From: Marinobacter halotolerans
GTDB taxonomy: Bacteria; Pseudomonadota; Gammaproteobacteria; Pseudomonadales; Oleiphilaceae
Assembly (NCBI RefSeq): GCF_008795985.1
Contig: NZ_VMHP01000002.1
Location: forward strand, 310,001-374,000
DNA: 64,000 bases
Direction of reading: 5' to 3'
The notes under the pieces: generated by a model
What the model saw: the letters and a program-made list of their open reading frames with translations, nothing else
The model's database searches: none
What the model was told of the DNA's origin: nothing
In this document: positions 53,926 to 62,659 of the stretch, piece after piece
Numbering within the stretch: position 1 is the stretch's first letter
How the letters are laid out: every line of letters starts with the position of its first letter
Made by a program: the position numbers and the translations under genes

Positions 53926-53978
53926 AAAACGATCCCTGAGATAAGCGAATTTTCAGCCTTGCCCCTACAGGAAAAAGC

Positions 53979-55607
53979 ATGACCAATAACGACATCGTCC
54001 AAAAACTTTGGAACCTCTGTGACGTCCTGCGGGACGACGGCATTAACTATTCGGATTACGTAACCGAATTGGTCATGTTGTTGTTCATCAAGATGGTCCA
54101 CGAGAACACCGAGGCCGGCACCCTCAAGAAACACCCATTGCCCGAGGGCTGCCGCTGGACGGACCTGAACACCAAATCCGGCATAAACCTGCTGAACGAC
54201 TACAAGCGTATCCTGCTGAGCCTCTCCACAGGCAAGGACGGCGACGGTAACATTGTGCATGATGATCCACTGATCAGCGCCGTCTATGCCGACGCTCAAA
54301 CCCGTCTGCGCGAGCCCCGTCATTTGGAACAGATGATTAAGGCCCTTGATCAGATCGACTGGTTCAATGCGCAGCAGGACGGTTTGGGCGACCTTTACGA
54401 GGGCCTGCTTGAGAAAAATGCTAACGAAACCAAGTCCGGGGCTGGTCAGTACTTCACGCCTCGCGCACTGATTTCCACCATGGTTCGCTGTTTGAAGCCG
54501 CAGGCCGGGGAAGTCATTCAGGACCCAGCCGCGGGAACGGCAGGCTTTTTGATCGAAGCTGACCGATACATCAAACAGCAAACGGATGAGCTGTTTGACT
54601 TAAATGCGCAGCAACAAAGCTTTCAGCGCAACAAGGCCTTTGTCGGCATTGAGCTGGTCCCTGGCACTCGCCGCCTGGCGCTGATGAATTGTCTGCTGCA
54701 CGGCATGGAAGGGGACGACGAAGGGGTCGTTCACCTTGGGAACGCTCTAGGCCAGACTGGTGCTAGTTTGCCGAGGGCCGATGTGATCCTGGCGAATCCG
54801 CCATTTGGCACCTCCAAGGGCGGCGACGCAAGCATTACCAGGGACGACCTTACCTACAAAACCAGCAACAAGCAGCTGGCGTTTTTGCAGCACATCTATC
54901 GCAACCTTAGGCCCGGCGGTCGCGCCGCCGTGGTGCTGCCGGACAACGTGTTTTTTGAGGCCGGTGTCGGCACCGATGTGCGCCGGGATCTAATGCACAA
55001 GTGCAACCTGCACACCATCCTGCGCCTGCCCACGGGTATCTTCTACGCCCAGGGCGTGAAGACCAACGTGCTGTTCTTCACCAAAGGCAGCCCGACCAAC
55101 AAACAGCAGGAAGAAAACTGCACCGAAAACGTTTGGGTCTACGACTTACGCACCAACATGCCCAGCTTTGGTAAGCGCACGCCTTTTGGGGAGCAACACC
55201 TAAAACCCTTTGAGACTGTCTACGGCGAAGATCCCGACGGCCAGAGCCCTCGAAAGGAAGGCGAATGGAGTTTTCATTCTGAAGACATAGATCTGCCGGA
55301 AGAAACCAAAGCGACGGACGAGAATCAGGGCGTGGATGAGCGCATGGTGCACAGCCGCTGGCGTTGTTTCTCGCGCAAGTGGATCGCTGAACACAAGGGC
55401 GACTCGCTGGATATTTCTTGGCTGAAAGACAGTGATAGCGTGGATGCTGCTAACTTGCCGGAGCCGAGTGTGTTGGCCGGCGAAGCGATGGGTGAGCTGG
55501 TGCAGGCGCTGGGAGAGCTCGATTCGTTGATGCGGGAATTGGGGGCTGAAGAAGAAGCTGATGGGCAGCAGTTGCTACTGAGGGAAGTTTTAGGAGAGGT
55601 AAGGTGA
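53979..55607 (+). CDS. hsdM: type I DNA methyltransferase subunit
   Basis: A 542-residue N6-adenine methyltransferase. The N-terminal HsdM helical domain is followed by SAM motif I (DPAAGTAGFLIEADRY) and catalytic NPPFGT. The C-terminal part carries the charged helices that contact HsdS. It methylates host recognition sites and guides HsdR. It ends overlapping hsdS by one base (TGATG). Confidence 0.96.
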   Translation: MTNNDIVQKLWNLCDVLRDDGINYSDYVTELVMLLFIKMVHENTEAGTLKKHPLPEGCRWTDLNTKSGINLLNDYKRILLSLSTGKDGDGNIVHDDPLISAVYADAQTRLREPRHLEQMIKALDQIDWFNAQQDGLGDLYEGLLEKNANETKSGAGQYFTPRALISTMVRCLKPQAGEVIQDPAAGTAGFLIEADRYIKQQTDELFDLNAQQQSFQRNKAFVGIELVPGTRRLALMNCLLHGMEGDDEGVVHLGNALGQTGASLPRADVILANPPFGTSKGGDASITRDDLTYKTSNKQLAFLQHIYRNLRPGGRAAVVLPDNVFFEAGVGTDVRRDLMHKCNLHTILRLPTGIFYAQGVKTNVLFFTKGSPTNKQQEENCTENVWVYDLRTNMPSFGKRTPFGEQHLKPFETVYGEDPDGQSPRKEGEWSFHSEDIDLPEETKATDENQGVDERMVHSRWRCFSRKWIAEHKGDSLDISWLKDSDSVDAANLPEPSVLAGEAMGELVQALGELDSLMRELGAEEEADGQQLLLREVLGEVR

Positions 55608-56980
55608 TGTCTCCGTGTTTTTACCCAAAGACATGGGGTGAATCATCGCTTGGCGAAATTGGTGCCTGGGGGAGCGGTGGAACGCCTAAAAGAACTAACC
55701 CTCAGTACTACGGCGGATCCATCCCATGGTTAGTCATTGGCGACTTAAATGACTCTGTCGTTACGACTTCAAAAAACACAATTACGGAGGCAGGGCTGAA
55801 AAACAGCTCGGCAAAGCTCGTCGGTAAAGGAACGTTGCTTATCGCAATGTATGGTTCCATTGGCAAGCTTGGGGTTACCGGAATGGAGTGTTCGACTAAC
55901 CAGGCGATTGCGTCGTGCGCTGTGAACCCATCTTTCGCTGATTTGAAGTTTGTTTTTTTCTACTTGCTCAGTCAAAGGGCTAAGTTGCTCTTGGCTGGAA
56001 AAGGAGGGGCTCAGCAAAATATTAGCCAGACCGTTCTGAAGGCTTACGAATTCCCCGTCCCCCCCCTCGCCGAACAAAAAGTCATCGCCGACAAACTCGA
56101 TACCCTGCTGGCCCAGGTGGAAAACACCAAAGCCCGACTCGAGCGCATCCCGCAAATCCTAAAGCGCTTCCGCCAGTCCGTGTTGGCTGCAGCGGTGAGT
56201 GGGCGGTTGACGGCGGAGATAGAGCCTTGGCAGTCAAAAAAACTCGAAGAATGCTTTGAATGTATTGATGGGGACAGAGGCCCTAACTACCCGAAAAAGC
56301 ATGAGTATTTGAACTCAGGATATTGCCTATTTCTGTCGACTAAAAACGTTCGCCCATTCGGTTTCGATTTCAAGGAACAGGTATTCATCTCAAAAGAAAA
56401 GGACCAAATGTTGCGAAAAGGGCGCTTAACCAGGGGAGACTTGGTCATCACGACTCGAGGCACTCTCGGTCATATAGCTTCCTTTGATGAAAAAGTCCCA
56501 TTTTATGTTGTTCGGATAAATTCCGGGATGTTGGTCCTTAGAAAAAAGCAGGCTAATTTTTCCAACGACTACTTTAAGACTCTGATTGCTTCACCGTTGT
56601 TCAGGAAATATATCGAAGATCAGAGCACAGGATCTGCACAGCCCCAATTACCCGCGAAAATTCTGAAAGGTTTTGTGCTGCCCGTACCTTCTCCGGAAGA
56701 ACAAACCGAGATCGTCCGCCGAGTAGACCAACTCTTCGCCCACGCCGGCCGAATCGAACAACAGGTTAACAATGCCCTGAGTCGCGTCAACAACCTCACC
56801 CAGTCAATCCTGGCCAAAGCCTTCCGGGGCGAGCTTACCGAGCAATGGCGCAAGGACAACCCGGATCTGATCAGCGGTGAGAACAGCGCGGAGGCGCTGT
56901 TGGAGCATATAAAAAATGAGCGTGAAATATCAGGTAAGCAAACAAAGAAGAGTAAGATCGGCATAGAAAAAGACGGGTAA
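55607..56980 (+). CDS. hsdS: type I restriction specificity subunit
   Basis: A 457-residue specificity protein with two target-recognition domains (about 1-150 and 210-370). Each is followed by a conserved helical region (PPLAEQKVIADKLDTLLAQVE; SPEEQTEIVRRVDQLFAHAG). It therefore reads a bipartite sequence. ATG 55607 is chosen; GTG 55604 in frame is an alternative. The recognition domains are AT-richer than hsdM, as expected for exchangeable parts. Target sequence cannot be predicted. Confidence 0.94.
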   Translation: MSPCFYPKTWGESSLGEIGAWGSGGTPKRTNPQYYGGSIPWLVIGDLNDSVVTTSKNTITEAGLKNSSAKLVGKGTLLIAMYGSIGKLGVTGMECSTNQAIASCAVNPSFADLKFVFFYLLSQRAKLLLAGKGGAQQNISQTVLKAYEFPVPPLAEQKVIADKLDTLLAQVENTKARLERIPQILKRFRQSVLAAAVSGRLTAEIEPWQSKKLEECFECIDGDRGPNYPKKHEYLNSGYCLFLSTKNVRPFGFDFKEQVFISKEKDQMLRKGRLTRGDLVITTRGTLGHIASFDEKVPFYVVRINSGMLVLRKKQANFSNDYFKTLIASPLFRKYIEDQSTGSAQPQLPAKILKGFVLPVPSPEEQTEIVRRVDQLFAHAGRIEQQVNNALSRVNNLTQSILAKAFRGELTEQWRKDNPDLISGENSAEALLEHIKNEREISGKQTKKSKIGIEKDG

Positions 56981-57004
56981 ATTCATAGTAAGCAGGCCGA
57001 ACAT

Positions 57005-58843
57005 CTATTTTATGGAGTCATAGTGATTTTGAACGGCAACAATTCTGTCCAGTAACAGAGTGAAGTCTGAAAAGTCGATGGACTTTTTCTGGGACTTAAC
57101 GATGTGTTGGGCAAAAGCCGCTTTGGAGAGGTCTTTCGCCTCGTCGCGTTTCTTTACTGTGTTAAAGGACTTCCCGTTGTGTTGCCTCAGCCTGTCTTTA
57201 TCCTTAAAAAAATATTCAATATCCGTTTCTCCAAGGCTTGAGGTTTGAGGAGTAAGGATGAGATAGAGATTGGCTCTCAGGTGCAAAAATTCGGCCTGTC
57301 TGATGTCTTTCTGAATATCCAGGTGGATCGGGTGGATTTGGACTCCTTTCAGGCCCTTAATTCTGCTGATGAGTTCCTGAGGGCCTTTGTCATTGTCCAC
57401 AAAAATTATAACCGGATGGTTGGGCTTCGGCGCAGTAAAACCTCTGAATTTCTCCAAATAGCTCTCCACGAAACTCTTAAAGTAATCGCCGCCACCGTGG
57501 AGTTCCAGAAGGAATTTTGTTCTTTCTGAGTAATTTAGAAATTGACACTGCAACTCGTAGGGGTTCGGCTTGGCCAGCGATGGATACGAGTGACTCAACT
57601 CTCGAATAGCAGATTTAAGGTAGGTGTTGTCTGTTTTCCCTTCAGTAAGAATTGTTGTTTTGGTGTTTGCGTAAAAAATCCTGTAAAAAAGAAACTTGCT
57701 AAAGGTTTTTTCTCGACTGTTCAGTAAGTATTGCCGCTTCTTTTTCGAGTCTTTATTTTTCGAAAGTTCATCTTTTTTGAGATGATATCGTGGATTTAAT
57801 GCGGGTTTTTGTCGTAGGCGGTTATAGTGGTCAACTTGATCAATGAAATTGAGTTGGCCCTCTAATTCATTGATGTTTCCTTCGAATATTTGCCCATCGG
57901 TTGATTTGGTAAACTTTCCAGTTCGAAATAATGAGTGACATTGAGCTCGAGCTGTCCGCCAATATTCTTTTTTTACACTAGGTTTTTGGTTCACCACCAA
58001 GCCAGTTACATCCTGTCGCGAGCTGCGGTAGAGAATTCGAGTCTTCTTGTTGTTGATGGTAAAACCGGACCGACGAATCTCAGATCTCAAACGTTTCCCA
58101 GGTTGGTATTCGCCTCGTGTTTCACGCATAATTTGATGTGGAAATGTTTCTTCTCGAGTAGAGAAGGTTATGTCGTCAGCGTAGCGACTGTAGAGACACG
58201 AATATTTTTCGGCAAGACCTGCTAATTTGATGTCCAATGAGTGTGTAATTAGGTTTGTGATAACTGGGGAGCTGGGACTACCCTGAGGCAGTTCGTTGTT
58301 AAAGCAAGCAATCTTAGCAATTGTGGTCGCAATCTCAGGGGTGAGCGAAAATTCTCGATTTTTTATGAAGAAACCTCGGACTCGGCCAAAATTAAAGCTA
58401 GCGAAAAAGTCCTGCAAGTCGATATTCAAAACATTTTTTTGGCCTACATGAACCATCGCATTCGTGAGAATTGATCGTTTGCGCTCGAACCCGTGCGATA
58501 AGCTCGGCTGTTTAGTTCTTGCGCTATTGCACTTTATTTTGAGAACTTTGGCGTGTTGCGCTTTTTCGTTGGCCAATTCCGAACGAGGGAAAGTCTCTTT
58601 ATTTATTTCATCAACACAATCTAATAGAAGGTTGGATAGAGCTGACTGAATAGATTTTAGCTTGGCATCGGGTGCCGTGATGGATCGTAGACCACCAGAT
58701 TTCTTGGGAATATGGAAGTTCTTGTATTGGCTAGCCAAACCGACTACGTAGAGCTGGTAGGTTAAAAAGGAGGGTTTGATGCCGAGTAGTTTGGCCAGCT
58801 CTGACTTTGTTTTAACGGCTCGAAGCTCGTCTAGTCTACCCAT
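57005..58843 (-). CDS. retron reverse transcriptase-TOPRIM fusion (Eco2/Ec67-like)
   Basis: A 612-residue protein that joins a retron reverse transcriptase to a C-terminal TOPRIM domain. RT hallmarks: NAMVH (128-132, the retron NAxxH motif), IDLQDFF (141-147), LPQGSPSSP (185-193), catalytic YADD (221-224) and VTG (279-281, the msr-recognition motif). TOPRIM: TEGKTD (400-405, catalytic Glu401) and VDND (482-485). The layout matches retron Eco2, the known RT-TOPRIM type, whose TOPRIM acts as the toxic effector. A basic stretch of about 25 residues near 85-110 appears extra compared with the Ec67 protein as I remember it. The start has GGGAGGG 2-8 nt upstream. AT-rich DNA and an own promoter point to acquisition. 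Confidence 0.93.
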   Translation of the reverse strand: MGRLDELRAVKTKSELAKLLGIKPSFLTYQLYVVGLASQYKNFHIPKKSGGLRSITAPDAKLKSIQSALSNLLLDCVDEINKETFPRSELANEKAQHAKVLKIKCNSARTKQPSLSHGFERKRSILTNAMVHVGQKNVLNIDLQDFFASFNFGRVRGFFIKNREFSLTPEIATTIAKIACFNNELPQGSPSSPVITNLITHSLDIKLAGLAEKYSCLYSRYADDITFSTREETFPHQIMRETRGEYQPGKRLRSEIRRSGFTINNKKTRILYRSSRQDVTGLVVNQKPSVKKEYWRTARAQCHSLFRTGKFTKSTDGQIFEGNINELEGQLNFIDQVDHYNRLRQKPALNPRYHLKKDELSKNKDSKKKRQYLLNSREKTFSKFLFYRIFYANTKTTILTEGKTDNTYLKSAIRELSHSYPSLAKPNPYELQCQFLNYSERTKFLLELHGGGDYFKSFVESYLEKFRGFTAPKPNHPVIIFVDNDKGPQELISRIKGLKGVQIHPIHLDIQKDIRQAEFLHLRANLYLILTPQTSSLGETDIEYFFKDKDRLRQHNGKSFNTVKKRDEAKDLSKAAFAQHIVKSQKKSIDFSDFTLLLDRIVAVQNHYDSIK

Positions 58844-58863
58844 ATCCCTCCCTTGATGTGAGT

Positions 58864-59011
58864 TGGCTTATGGGCACTCTTTCGCTCAGTCAGAACGTCA
58901 ATGTGACACGTGAGATCGTCCATAAGGTGCAATCCCTTCGGGCAATGTTTTCACAGATCGCGAAGCGCGACCCAAAATCTGCCCATAAGCCATGTCCGAA
59001 CGTAAAGGAAT
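58864..59011 (-). ncRNA. retron msr-msd RNA
   Basis: Upstream of the RT gene the minus strand holds a perfect 13-bp inverted repeat: a1 TGGCTTATGGGCA (58992-58980) and a2 TGCCCATAAGCCA (58876-58864), 103 nt apart and 20 nt from the RT start. Directly after a1 is GATTTT, so the predicted branching guanosine is 58979. A hairpin (TCGCG-CTT-CGCGA) and a second (CCC-GAA-GGG) lie in the msr part. A long imperfect msd stem and GAAAGAGTGCC precede a2. From memory, Ec67 shares the GGCAGATTT block and a GAAGGAGTGCC-like 3' block. The 5' end is estimated from the promoter. Confidence 0.9.
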
Positions 59012-59017
59012 TGTCGT

Positions 59018-59046
59018 TATATATCAAGACGCTAAGTCGTAGACAA
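59018..59046 (-). promoter_or_regulatory. retron promoter
   Basis: Minus strand TTGTCT (59046-59041), a 17-bp spacer and TATATA (59023-59018), predicting a start near 59011, about 19 nt before a1. The retron RNA and RT can therefore be transcribed independently of mcrBC. Confidence 0.7.
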
Positions 59047-59106
59047 TTGTCATTTCTTTGGCGGCGAGATTGTATACGAATCCTAACGGTCGTCGACGGC
59101 TATTAA

Positions 59107-60180
59107 TTAGTGGCTCGCCCCAAAACTCACGCTTCCCTGCGAGCTATCCAACAATCCGAGTAGTTCATGCTTGATTGCTTTCCAATCCTGAGAAAGGTCC
59201 ACCGTGCAAACCCGAACCCGATGACCGTGAATTGAGTAATCAAGCCGCAGCTGTTGATCGACGACTGGATAGAGCAGCATGCCTTCTGAAGCAGCGTCGT
59301 TCCCACCTCTTTGTTCTAAGTTTTTTAGATAAGCAAATAGCTGGTACAGGTTGGACGAATGTACTCGCTGTCCGCCGTAATAGTCGGTGAGCGTGCTCTG
59401 ATAGTACTTCGCATCCATTATTAGGGTTGTCTTAGCGCTGCGTATCGAGATGTCCGTTTCCATAGAGGGAAGGTAAGCCAGATGGGAAGGATCATCTGCC
59501 TCGGCCGACCACGATATCCGCTCTTTGCGAATCGATAGATCTGGCCGTTCTGTCCGGTAGAAATTAAAAAGGAACTCTTCAAAGACGCGCGCCATGGCTC
59601 TTTCGTCGCGCAGAAAGTCTCTGAATTGGAGGTCGCCTGTTTCCTGATTTATTAACAGTGAGTCAGTGATGACTTCGCAAATGCTGAGGACAAACCGGTA
59701 GAAGCGTGCGTTGCTATGAAGTTGGACGGTTCGGAATAGCCTCTTAGATAATCGCGGAACATCAATGCCCTCAAGCTCTTTGTCGAGTACTGAGAGTTGT
59801 TTATGGATGATCTTATCCAGCTCTTTGACTTTTAACAGGTGCCTGATAGTAGAGCGGATGATTTGGTTTGCAGGTGTATTTATAGTCAGCTCGTCGAATT
59901 CGCAGTGGGCCAATCCCTGGCCTAAGAGCGCCCGTCGAGCCGTAGTGCTAACGTTGATACTTCCGCGAATACCGGGAATGGTTTCAGAGTGAAGCTGATA
60001 CCCCCTTTCAAGGCCCCGTCGTATTAGGTGACGGGTCCCACGTAAAAGCACCATTCCAAAAAGATCGACTTGTTGAGTTGAGTCGATACCGCTGACATTC
60101 ACAATCTCTGACTCAGCCAGCCTGTTCCAGGAATAGCAGAGTAGGTAATAGAGATTTTGTATTGGGATGGTGGCAGGCAT
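59107..60180 (-). CDS. mcrC: McrC-type restriction endonuclease subunit
   Basis: A 357-residue McrC family protein. The N-terminal part begins with the family signature IPIQNLYYLLCYSWNRL. The C-terminal PD-(D/E)xK nuclease has METDISI, LIMDAKYY (D-x-K) and a following Gln/Tyr-rich helix (NLYQLFAYLKNL). It cleaves modified DNA when driven by McrB. It starts 2 bp after the mcrB stop. Confidence 0.9.
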   Translation of the reverse strand: MPATIPIQNLYYLLCYSWNRLAESEIVNVSGIDSTQQVDLFGMVLLRGTRHLIRRGLERGYQLHSETIPGIRGSINVSTTARRALLGQGLAHCEFDELTINTPANQIIRSTIRHLLKVKELDKIIHKQLSVLDKELEGIDVPRLSKRLFRTVQLHSNARFYRFVLSICEVITDSLLINQETGDLQFRDFLRDERAMARVFEEFLFNFYRTERPDLSIRKERISWSAEADDPSHLAYLPSMETDISIRSAKTTLIMDAKYYQSTLTDYYGGQRVHSSNLYQLFAYLKNLEQRGGNDAASEGMLLYPVVDQQLRLDYSIHGHRVRVCTVDLSQDWKAIKHELLGLLDSSQGSVSFGASH

Positions 60181-60182
60181 CG

Positions 60183-62408
60183 TTAGGCCAACAACTCATC
60201 CACGATGTTTTGAGCGGTTGCAGGATCGTCAAACCAGTACTCCCAAATCAAGGGTGCGATCTCAAACCGAACGATTTCCTCGAACCAAGCATCGTCATAA
60301 ATGTCATTTGCCGGCGACCCGCAGAAGAAACTGTGGCCGATGCAAAAACCAGGACCTAAATTGGCGGTATCGCGAGAGATCCTTTGATTCAACGCCATCA
60401 TGCGGTTCGTGATTTTTGTGATCATGCGGTCGTCAGCACCGGCTTCTTTCAACTCCCGCACAAATCCCTCGCTTCGGTATTCTGGAAGCAGGTCCACAAA
60501 CGCGAACCGGCGGCGCAGCGCATAATCGACGATTGCCAGCGATCGGTCAGCCGTATTCATCAGTCCGATCAAGTAGAGATTTTCAGGTATGAAGAAGCGC
60601 TCACTGAGAGTTTTGCTGTAAGTAAGAGGAACCTGCCAGTCTCTCCCTCGCTTATCAGACTCAATCAAAAGCAAAAGCTCGCCAAAGATTTTGCTTAAAT
60701 TGCCTCGGTTGATTTCATCAATGATGAAGACGTAAGGGCGCTCCGGGTCGGCCGCTGCTTTCGTGCAAAATTGGTGAAAGAGTCCATTTTCAAGTTCAAA
60801 GCCTGCATCACTGGGGCGATAGCCCTGTACAAAGTCTTCATAGGAATAGGACTGATGAAATTGGATCATTTCGATCCGGTTGAGATCCTTCGTCTTCATC
60901 AACGCATAGGCGAAGCGCTTTGCGATGAAGGATTTGCCGACACCAGGAGGGCCTTGGAGCACGATGTTTTTCTTGCGGTGCAGTAAGGCTAAAACCTGAT
61001 CGATTCGCTCTCGACTCATGAACACATCAGCCATGACGGTCTCAGTGCTCACTGTTCGGGGGCTCTCTTGTTCGGGTTCATATCTCGCCGGCGAGGATTC
61101 ACTTATTACGTTGGTCGGTTCTTCCTGCGGATTCAAGCCTAAAACTTCGTTGTACTCTTCAATGAGTTCGGCCAAGTCTGAATCGACTTGTTCCTGATCA
61201 AGCGGTTCTGAGAGACCATAAACGGCATGCACGTAGGAACCGCCATATCGGATGGCAGGTTTGTGGTACTCGGCTTGAAAAAACTCATCCACTGTCTGGG
61301 TTTCTTCTCCGACTTCCCAATTGATCGCCGGGGGATTTGCGGCACTGACGCCCTTGGCAAGAATTAAAACCTTTTCTGCGCGGAAATACAGATAAACGGG
61401 ATTAATCCCTTTCATGGGGCGCTGGCCAGGACCGAGGAGGGCGATCCAGGGAACATGAGCTTGGTTGCCTGCGCCAAAGCTTACCCGCATCGTTAGCCCT
61501 GCATGTTTTCCTGGGTAATCTTTCGTTCTCAAATCGTCTGTATGAGCTTGTTCGAGAAAGGTGAGCAAGGTGGGGTAGATTGTTTGGTCCGTGGATGCCT
61601 CGGAATTTGTGGTGTTTTGCCAAAGCGCTTTCAGCGGTGGGACGTACCAGTCAATTTTCGTGTTGGGGAATTGTGCCTCTTGTTCTTCTCGAATCTCAGC
61701 TATTTTCTGGTCAACCTGAAAAGCTGACATCTTACGAGCGTCTTTTTGTTCGATGAGCTTAAAATTCTGCAGTATTTTGAATCGATCCCGATTGCCGAAA
61801 ATTCTCTCGTTAGAATCAGGGAATAACAAATACAGGATCATATGGCGAAACTGTCGATTGTCATTTTCTGGGATCTGCTCGCAGAAGCTTGCAAAGGCTT
61901 CTGCGTTGGACAAGAGCTTTAAACGTCCATTTTGATCCTCGGCCAAAAACTTCTTGAACAGAAGAACAGCGTAAACGAGCTCTTTCCAACGAAGGTTGCT
62001 ATATGCTGTGCCTCCACTGCCAATGCCTCCTAGAGCTTTTTCGCCACTAATGGACCGGTTTTCCGGTAATGATCTGCCTGCCCAGGATAGAATAATCTCT
62101 ACGTTTTCCCGCTTTTTAGCAGGACCAATGTTGCTGGGACACAGCAGCATGACCCACATGATTTCGGCGCAGAGAATTTTCGCATCATCGCTGGCTGGCT
62201 CAAGTTGCTTTTCTAGCTTCTCGACAAAGTTGCCACTGCCGTCGTCGAGGTTGTCTACGTAGTGAGTTATCAGCTCTTCGATATTTTCCTGCGTCCAGAT
62301 TTTGCCAAAACCAAATACAGATTCGCCTTTGAGAAGTGAGTCTTTTTTCCATATTTCAGCTGCTTTCAAGACCGCTTCTGCATCCATGTCCCCACAAAAT
62401 CTGCTCAC
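60183..62408 (-). CDS. mcrB: McrB-type GTPase with MrcB N-terminal domain
   Basis: A 741-residue AAA+ GTPase that powers McrC. An N-terminal helical domain of about 230 residues is followed by an MrcB_N-type (DUF3578) DNA-sensing domain (about 270-390, YPGKHAGLTMRVSFGAGNQ) and an acidic linker. The AAA+ motor has GPPGVGKS (Walker A), FIIDEINRGNLSKIFGE (Walker B) and the McrB signature MNTADRSLAIVDYALRRRF. The start is GTG 62408, with GGAG 7 nt upstream. The sensing domain probably reads a modified base. Confidence 0.92.
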   Translation of the reverse strand: MSRFCGDMDAEAVLKAAEIWKKDSLLKGESVFGFGKIWTQENIEELITHYVDNLDDGSGNFVEKLEKQLEPASDDAKILCAEIMWVMLLCPSNIGPAKKRENVEIILSWAGRSLPENRSISGEKALGGIGSGGTAYSNLRWKELVYAVLLFKKFLAEDQNGRLKLLSNAEAFASFCEQIPENDNRQFRHMILYLLFPDSNERIFGNRDRFKILQNFKLIEQKDARKMSAFQVDQKIAEIREEQEAQFPNTKIDWYVPPLKALWQNTTNSEASTDQTIYPTLLTFLEQAHTDDLRTKDYPGKHAGLTMRVSFGAGNQAHVPWIALLGPGQRPMKGINPVYLYFRAEKVLILAKGVSAANPPAINWEVGEETQTVDEFFQAEYHKPAIRYGGSYVHAVYGLSEPLDQEQVDSDLAELIEEYNEVLGLNPQEEPTNVISESSPARYEPEQESPRTVSTETVMADVFMSRERIDQVLALLHRKKNIVLQGPPGVGKSFIAKRFAYALMKTKDLNRIEMIQFHQSYSYEDFVQGYRPSDAGFELENGLFHQFCTKAAADPERPYVFIIDEINRGNLSKIFGELLLLIESDKRGRDWQVPLTYSKTLSERFFIPENLYLIGLMNTADRSLAIVDYALRRRFAFVDLLPEYRSEGFVRELKEAGADDRMITKITNRMMALNQRISRDTANLGPGFCIGHSFFCGSPANDIYDDAWFEEIVRFEIAPLIWEYWFDDPATAQNIVDELLA

Positions 62409-62659
62409 AAATGGACTCCGAATTACTGAAATGAATGGATTATTTGATGGTCCTCACTTTAAACCGCATATTCGAGGATTGCGAGGAGGAGCGGCGACCG
62501 TGTCATACGTTTGAAGCGATAGTTCTTCGTGTCTCTGCTGCTGCTCCAAAGGTTGAATTTAGGGCAAGTTTCATCCGAGAGCGCTTTCCTTGATAAGCTG
62601 ATCGACAATTCAGGAGCGCTTTGAGTTGATGCCTTTATCCCATGGTGGAATAGATACTC
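62409..62659. promoter_or_regulatory. divergent intergenic region, mcrB and methyltransferase-HNH gene
   Basis: This 251-bp region separates two divergent defence genes and must hold both promoters. GAGCGCTTT occurs twice in direct orientation (62579-62587 and 62614-62622), 35 bp apart, each with the palindrome AGCGCT, so it is a candidate operator pair. No clear sigma-70 hexamers were assigned. Confidence 0.4.

Noticed and set aside
58858..59106. 82-codon plus-strand ORF upstream of the RT gene
   Set aside because: It lies antisense to the retron RNA and promoter, has no good ribosome-binding site and no recognisable family.
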